DNA from: Methanobacteriota archaeon
Lineage (GTDB): Archaea; Thermoplasmatota; Poseidoniia; Poseidoniales; Thalassarchaeaceae
Direction of reading: 5' to 3'
NCBI GenBank assembly: GCA_002730095.1
Contig: PBZE01000023.1
Location: 1 to 37,934, forward strand
DNA length: 37,934 bases
This document shows positions 33,531-37,934 of the stretch, piece after piece. The number at the start of each line of letters is the position of its first letter. Positions within the stretch are counted from its first letter, which is position 1. A model generated the notes under the pieces. That model was not told where the DNA came from. It saw only the letters and a list, made by a program, of their open reading frames with translations, and searched no databases. The position numbers were made by a program, and so were the translations under genes.

Positions 33531-33699
33531 TGTCAACGTACTCGACTGACTTATGATGGTGATGGAGCGTCGTTCGGACATGTATCCCTGTGAGATGGTC
33601 TTGGAAAATGCGAAACACATAGAAAATCGACATCTGAAGGTACGAATATAGGATTTGTTCAAAGGTCGTCAGCTCGCGCCTACCTCTGATATTGTGAGC

Positions 33700-34497
33700 A
33701 TGGAGATAACACACCTAGGCAGCGGCAGTCGGGGGAATTCAGTCCTTCTATCTACGCCCGAGTCAAATGTGTTGATTGACTGTGGTTTCTCTCTGAAAAA
33801 AATTGAGTCGAAATTACAAAAGATAAGGGTAGAGCCGACGGACATTGACTCGATCCTGGTTACTCATCACCACTCCGATCATTCAAATTCGGCATTGCGG
33901 GCATCGAAAAAATGGGGCTGTAATTTAATCAGTAACGCGGAGACTGCCAGAAGATTGGAGTGGGGTGGAATAAGCAGACTGAAGGTTTTCTCTGAGCTAG
34001 AAAGAATAGATGCTGGGGTCGACATCAGTTTACTCACTGTTCCAGTTCCTCACGATGATGCAGAGAATGTTGGTGTAATCGCATGCGGGGATGATGGGAA
34101 GAGGGCTGCTGTTGTCACAGATCTCGGAGAGGTCACCACGGAGTTAATATCCCATCTCAAGAAATGCAATCACATATCCATTGAGGCGAACTATGACCAT
34201 GATAGGTTGATGAGAGGAGGATATCCAGATTCTCTAAAGCGGAGAGTATCAGGGAGGGGCGGGCATCTTTCAAACTACCAAACCGCCAACGCCCTCCAGC
34301 AGATAGTTCATCCAGAATTGAGTAGTATAGTACTTTGCCATCTTTCTGAAAGTAATAATCTACCGCATATTGCAGAGAGCGAGGTACTTATGGGAATCTG
34401 CGACTCGTTTGACGGAAGCCTAAGCATCTCCAGACAAGATGGCCCAGAATTCAGTAATTGGATAGGACAGAGTGATCCAGAGAAGATTGTAGTGTGA
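33700..34497 (+). CDS. Metallo-beta-lactamase fold hydrolase, YycJ/WalJ-like
   Basis: ATG 33700 (MEITHLGSGSRGNSVLL) gives 266 aa; GTG 33694 is possible, and the TTG at 33655 used by the ORF track adds an atypical leader. The family signature SGSRGNSVLLSTPESNVLIDCGFS and the metal-binding motif THHHSDH (HxHxDH) are clear. VVTDLGEVT and LSIEANYDHDRL-like segments (ISIEANYDHD) and a later GRGGHLSN supply further ligands. Bacterial YycJ is a 5'-3' DNA exonuclease linked to repair; archaeal homologues are uncharacterised. Its stop directly abuts the stop of the convergent STAND gene. Confidence 0.88.
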   Translation: MEITHLGSGSRGNSVLLSTPESNVLIDCGFSLKKIESKLQKIRVEPTDIDSILVTHHHSDHSNSALRASKKWGCNLISNAETARRLEWGGISRLKVFSELERIDAGVDISLLTVPVPHDDAENVGVIACGDDGKRAAVVTDLGEVTTELISHLKKCNHISIEANYDHDRLMRGGYPDSLKRRVSGRGGHLSNYQTANALQQIVHPELSSIVLCHLSESNNLPHIAESEVLMGICDSFDGSLSISRQDGPEFSNWIGQSDPEKIVV

Positions 34498-37026
34498 CTA
34501 ATGCCCCATTACTACTCTGTGAACGGCGTTTTGTACCTCTCTCATCCTGTCTACTGCGCCTAGTTCTCTGAAAACAACGAGTGACCTTTGTAAGTAATCC
34601 ATCCTTTGGGAACGATTGCTTTCTACTTCTCCAAGACGGGATAGTATCTCTCCTTGCATCATCCTAAAGTCGTTCGCCTCTGCGATGGACAATGCATCTA
34701 GGTAGTGCTGTGCTGCTTCTTCGGAGCTGCCTGCATCACTGAGAACCTGCCCAAGAAGAATCTCGACTTCTACTGCGCTTCTTGGATCGGATTGATCTGA
34801 AAGAATTTCTAAAGCGCCTGAATAATGGTGCATCGCGAGATCATTGTCCTTTATCCTAGCATAATATCTGCCAAGGACTGCCCTAGATCTTGCATGAAGT
34901 TTATCTTGATTATTCTCTGCAGTTTCATCGTGAGCTTTCATGGCATGATCTCTTGCCCTGTCCATCTCTCCCATTTCCAAAAAGGCCGATGCTAGCCTAA
35001 TTCTGGCCTCAGTCAGCTCAGGAGAGTCCTCGGAATCCAACAGTTCCTCAACATTTCCATACACCTCAATTGCCCTCTTATTATCACGCTGACGCCTGAA
35101 AATATATCCCATGTTATTGTAAGACCTAGCTGCCCCTTGTGCATCTCTAAGTTTGATTTGCATCTCTAGTGCTTTCTTGTGCAGGGATAGAGCATTGTCC
35201 ATCTCGCCCTTCTTCACAGCTAAATCTGCTCTGGAGGAGTAAATTCTAGCAAGAGGAGTGGTGAGTTTGTGCCTAGCTGCAATGGGTAGGGCGAGATCAT
35301 ACTGCTCTTCTGCATCATCCCACCTGCCCTGAATTGACAAGATATCCCCTGTCAACTCATGGATAACAAAACGTGTCCTTGGCCCGAACATACTTGCTTC
35401 TAGAACTCGAAGAATTCCTAAGAGTTCTATGTGGCCCGCCTTTACCAATGCATGTCCTTCCTCGGAAAGTGCTGCAGCTAGTCCCTCTGTGTCCCCTGAC
35501 ATGTGAAGATGGTGGATATGCTCTATACTTTCTGAAGGATTTTGTTTCCTGACTCTATACCACTCAGCGGCATTTGCATGCAAAGATTGACTAAGGGAGT
35601 CTTCCATTGATCTTGTAAGAAATTCTCTAACCAGGTCGTGGACATCATAATTCTCACTATCTGCTTGTCTGGCGAGTCCTTTCTCTACCAGATCATCTAA
35701 GAGATCCGTTTCCATATCCATTCCAGAAATTGCCTCTAATGGCATTGGCTCTCTGAATACTGCAATTGCACCCAGTAATCTTTTTTCTGCACCTGAAAGT
35801 CTGCTGAATATCTCTTTCTCCACGAAGGCCTCTAGAGTTTCATGAAATGTCCCTCCAACGCTACCTCTGTTGATAAGCTCCAGCACTAGTGGGTGCCCTC
35901 TAGAAAGATTGTGTATATGCAAAAACTGGGGCATTTCAATGTCTTGCATCGTCGTTAGGATCTTCCTGCTGGCTTCTTGATCTAGACCATCCAGTGGCAT
36001 TACTAGAGTGACAATCCTTCCTGAAGAATCGGATTCTGGGACCACCATTCTGAAAGATCTAGAAAACATTACCAGTCCTACGTTTTCTAGCTCTGGAATC
36101 TTCAATGAAAGTCCCCTGAGTACCGAAATTAATGTTTCGTCACCGACCTTGTGGAGATCATCAATAACTACGAGGGAGGGGGATGTACTCAGGGCCTCTG
36201 ACATTAGATTCACGGCCATCTGGGGCTGTGGAACTGGTGTAGAGGCAAGATAGTCTGAAAGATCATCACTTCCCATCGCAGAAAGCCATTCTGCCATTGC
36301 TTCGAGAAAGGCCCTAGATCCTTCCCAATCTTGACAACGATGATAGAGAAGATTTCTCCTATGTGTGAAACTCTCTATCAATTTAGCTGAAAGGGAAGTT
36401 TTCCCAATTCCTGCGATCCCTGGGACCAGAATAGAGCCGGACTGATGCTCCAGTAGATTTACCATGTTCTCAAGCTCCATCTCCCTGCCGTAGAATCTTC
36501 TAGTTCGAGGTAGGTCGCTAAGCGAGGTAACCAGCTGCTTCTCGATATGCTTTGAAAGATCTCGCTCAATTAAATCTGCAGATAAGACTGATAAGTCTAT
36601 TGTCCCAGATTCATCGAGATATCTAATTACGTCGACGTGCCTAAGTGGAAGTTCGGTTGCTTCCAGAGCTTGAGAGAGCTCCATATTTGAAGCTCTTCCA
36701 TCTTTTCCGATCACCCTCACTGTCTGCTTACCGACCTTGGACCATATGTCATCGGCTAGTTTAGCTCCGTCATCTGTGAGGAAGTATGCCTTCCTCTTCC
36801 TTGAAACTCCAGTAACATGTGCCTGCTTCTCTAACAAGTAGCCTTGATCCCTGAGTCCAGAGATTGCACGGGGCACATTTGATCTTGCAATAGACACTGC
36901 ATTGGCGATTCCCATCTGAGAAAGGGCGAATGGGACTTCGACTTTGTCCGCATGATCGACATAGTCCCTAAGATGCAAGAGTATCCTCTCTTGCACACCC
37001 GGCTTAGGCACTGGAGCGACAGTCAT
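34498..37026 (-). CDS. Winged-helix / STAND NTPase / TPR regulator
   Basis: This 842-aa protein begins with a MarR-like winged helix (about 10-95: ISRSNVPR-like SIARSNVPRAISGLRDQGYL, RKAYFLTDDGAKLA). A linker leads to a STAND-type NTPase opening with FYGREMEL. Its Walker A is GIAGIGKTS (203-211), Walker B is LVVIDDLHK (from 284), and a GHPLVLEL sensor-like motif follows. A second winged-helix-like part lies around HDLVREFLTR, and roughly 300 residues of TPR helices end the protein (ARSYNNMGYIFRRQRDNKRAIEVY and similar). The layout resembles MalT/AfsR-type switches that oligomerise on ligand binding, but with the DNA-binding domain at the N-terminus. The target is unknown; neighbouring surface-protein genes are possible. 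Confidence 0.85.
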   Translation of the reverse strand: MTVAPVPKPGVQERILLHLRDYVDHADKVEVPFALSQMGIANAVSIARSNVPRAISGLRDQGYLLEKQAHVTGVSRKRKAYFLTDDGAKLADDIWSKVGKQTVRVIGKDGRASNMELSQALEATELPLRHVDVIRYLDESGTIDLSVLSADLIERDLSKHIEKQLVTSLSDLPRTRRFYGREMELENMVNLLEHQSGSILVPGIAGIGKTSLSAKLIESFTHRRNLLYHRCQDWEGSRAFLEAMAEWLSAMGSDDLSDYLASTPVPQPQMAVNLMSEALSTSPSLVVIDDLHKVGDETLISVLRGLSLKIPELENVGLVMFSRSFRMVVPESDSSGRIVTLVMPLDGLDQEASRKILTTMQDIEMPQFLHIHNLSRGHPLVLELINRGSVGGTFHETLEAFVEKEIFSRLSGAEKRLLGAIAVFREPMPLEAISGMDMETDLLDDLVEKGLARQADSENYDVHDLVREFLTRSMEDSLSQSLHANAAEWYRVRKQNPSESIEHIHHLHMSGDTEGLAAALSEEGHALVKAGHIELLGILRVLEASMFGPRTRFVIHELTGDILSIQGRWDDAEEQYDLALPIAARHKLTTPLARIYSSRADLAVKKGEMDNALSLHKKALEMQIKLRDAQGAARSYNNMGYIFRRQRDNKRAIEVYGNVEELLDSEDSPELTEARIRLASAFLEMGEMDRARDHAMKAHDETAENNQDKLHARSRAVLGRYYARIKDNDLAMHHYSGALEILSDQSDPRSAVEVEILLGQVLSDAGSSEEAAQHYLDALSIAEANDFRMMQGEILSRLGEVESNRSQRMDYLQRSLVVFRELGAVDRMREVQNAVHRVVMGH

Positions 37027-37085
37027 GAGTGTATTAGCAGCAACATCTATTCAAGAATGTTCGTGATGAAAGAGCGTTGTTTGAT

Positions 37086-37934
37086 TCATTGATTATTTTC
37101 TTCCTCGGGAACCCATTCTTCCTTTTCGTTGTCCCAAAGCCAACCGGGATGGTCATCGTCTTTGACGAACCTATCTTCTTCCACTTTCGGCCTCTCATCC
37201 TTGTTGTAATCACTTTCAAGTGCCGAGTCGTCTTCAAATTCGATAAAGAAATAGGCGAATGCACCTATGGCAATTACAAGTATAATTGCGATGATCACAA
37301 ACATTGAGATGCCACCAGAAGTCGAGTCGCTAACGATGATCTTTGTGCCATCATACTCCATTCCGCCATACTTGAATTGAGGCGTTGCAGAACCAGAAAT
37401 TCTTGATGCTGGAATTCCCATGGACCATGTTGAGTCTTCTGAGACCACAGTACTATTCACAGGAGTTCCCCCGATTGTGGCAGTAACTGTTCTCCCTGGT
37501 AATCCGATACCAGTGAAGATGGCATCCTCATCTTCAGAAATTCTAGTTTCATCTGGTATATTGACCGTGAATTCTATTCCTATTACCTGAATACTCAAAG
37601 GAATAGAGTTAGCCTTAGAGCTGAATTGATCCGAGGCCACGAACACAGCTTCACTGATGGACCAACCAGAAATCTCAGGATCGAAGAACGACATTGACGT
37701 TGGATTATATCTGGCCATTCCATCAGCAGATATTGAGATTACAACCGGGTATTCGTCATCTGAATCGATTTCTTCATTATCGTACACTGACAGGAGCAAA
37801 TCGTGATTTGGGTCGGGGTCTGCGAAGAAATCTAGCAGGTTTATTTCGAAGCTAGTGCATCTATCTGCAGACTGGGAGTTTATTTCACAGTACAGACCTC
37901 CTTCTTCGGGCCAATCCGTTTGATCGAAAATGGG
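37086..37934 (-). CDS. Membrane-anchored surface protein with Trp-rich cytosolic tail, 5' end cut by window edge
   Basis: The frame is open from the stop at 37086 to the window edge (282 codons). The TTG used by the ORF track at 37799 is internal, since the preceding codons continue an ectodomain with cysteines (LYCEIN, DRCTSFEIN). Ig-like strands follow (FTVNIPDETRISEDEDAIFTG). One membrane helix (MFVIIAIILVIAIGAFAYFFI) leads to a short acidic tail of about 50 residues ending HPGWLWDNEKEEWVPE. The GWLWD...WVPE pattern looks like a small Trp-based module. It resembles in style, but not in sequence, the tail of the S8 protease. It lies 59 bp downstream of the STAND regulator on the same strand. 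Confidence 0.75.
   Translation of the reverse strand, partial: PIFDQTDWPEEGGLYCEINSQSADRCTSFEINLLDFFADPDPNHDLLLSVYDNEEIDSDDEYPVVISISADGMARYNPTSMSFFDPEISGWSISEAVFVASDQFSSKANSIPLSIQVIGIEFTVNIPDETRISEDEDAIFTGIGLPGRTVTATIGGTPVNSTVVSEDSTWSMGIPASRISGSATPQFKYGGMEYDGTKIIVSDSTSGGISMFVIIAIILVIAIGAFAYFFIEFEDDSALESDYNKDERPKVEEDRFVKDDDHPGWLWDNEKEEWVPEEENNQ

Noticed and set aside
33505-33714. 69-aa minus-strand ORF in the divergent gap upstream of the giant protein
   Set aside because: It overlaps both flanking start regions and the inverted repeat, and shows no domain or ribosome site. The gap is better explained as promoter DNA.
1-37934. tRNA or rRNA genes, insertion sequences, att sites and toxin-antitoxin or CRISPR-Cas genes
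   Set aside because: Reading both strands, I found no convincing T-arm/cloverleaf, no transposase or integrase motif, and no flanking direct repeats. Short structured RNAs cannot be excluded by eye.

Overview
The window looks like a chromosomal segment of a planktonic marine archaeon, most likely Marine Group II (Candidatus Poseidoniales, Thermoplasmatota). The informational genes are archaeal in type: RNase P subunit Rnp4, archaeal PheT and GluRS, type II GAPDH, uS15 followed by a RecJ-like gene, archaeosine synthase ArcS and a UPF0201 protein. They sit beside bacterial-type Adk and DnaJ and several very large secreted, membrane-anchored proteins, a combination I associate with that group. 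The assignment is inference; no rRNA or tRNA gene was seen. Base composition looks uniform, and I see no mobile element, CRISPR array or integrase.

Layout. 1-6626 (minus): 5' part of an ArsB/NhaD-like transporter, then in transcription order a 1582-aa S8 protease, adk, rnp4 and a CRM-domain (YhbY-like) gene. 6720-7760 (minus): archaeal GAPDH. 7886-17938 (plus): a GXGXG/glutamate-synthase-like protein, pheT, a membrane-anchored surface protein, rnhB, gltX, and a second surface protein with a cytosolic zinc ribbon. 17939-21144 (minus): arcS, rpsO and a RecJ-like protein whose DHH signature is degenerate. 21205-27738: short alternating units holding a surface protein, dnaJ, a zinc-ribbon membrane protein, a UPF0201 protein, a Pcp-Nudix fusion and two small unknowns. 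27770-33508 (minus): a 1912-aa secreted protein with calcium-binding-type repeats and a predicted propeller. 33700-37934: a YycJ-like metallo-hydrolase, a winged-helix/STAND/TPR regulator and the C-terminal part of another membrane-anchored surface protein.

How it works together. Much of the window serves translation and RNA maturation (PheT, GluRS, ArcS, uS15, RNase P, CRM protein), interleaved with an extracellular programme: one secreted protease, one giant repeat protein and four other anchored ectodomain proteins. Such proteins fit protein degradation and surface interactions of a heterotrophic plankton cell (inference).

Non-coding structure. The genome is very compact. All five convergent gene pairs have stop codons abutting or overlapping (from a 17-bp overlap to 1 bp apart). 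Many transcription-unit starts carry a TTCAAA-like box about 28 nt before the start codon, which suggests leaderless mRNAs, and some carry an AATAGGG element about 36 nt before the start. Three secreted-protein genes have a 6-bp inverted repeat touching or nearly touching the ATG. No gene-free stretch exceeds 300 bp; the longest is 33509-33699, where I see only one inverted repeat and a possible promoter.
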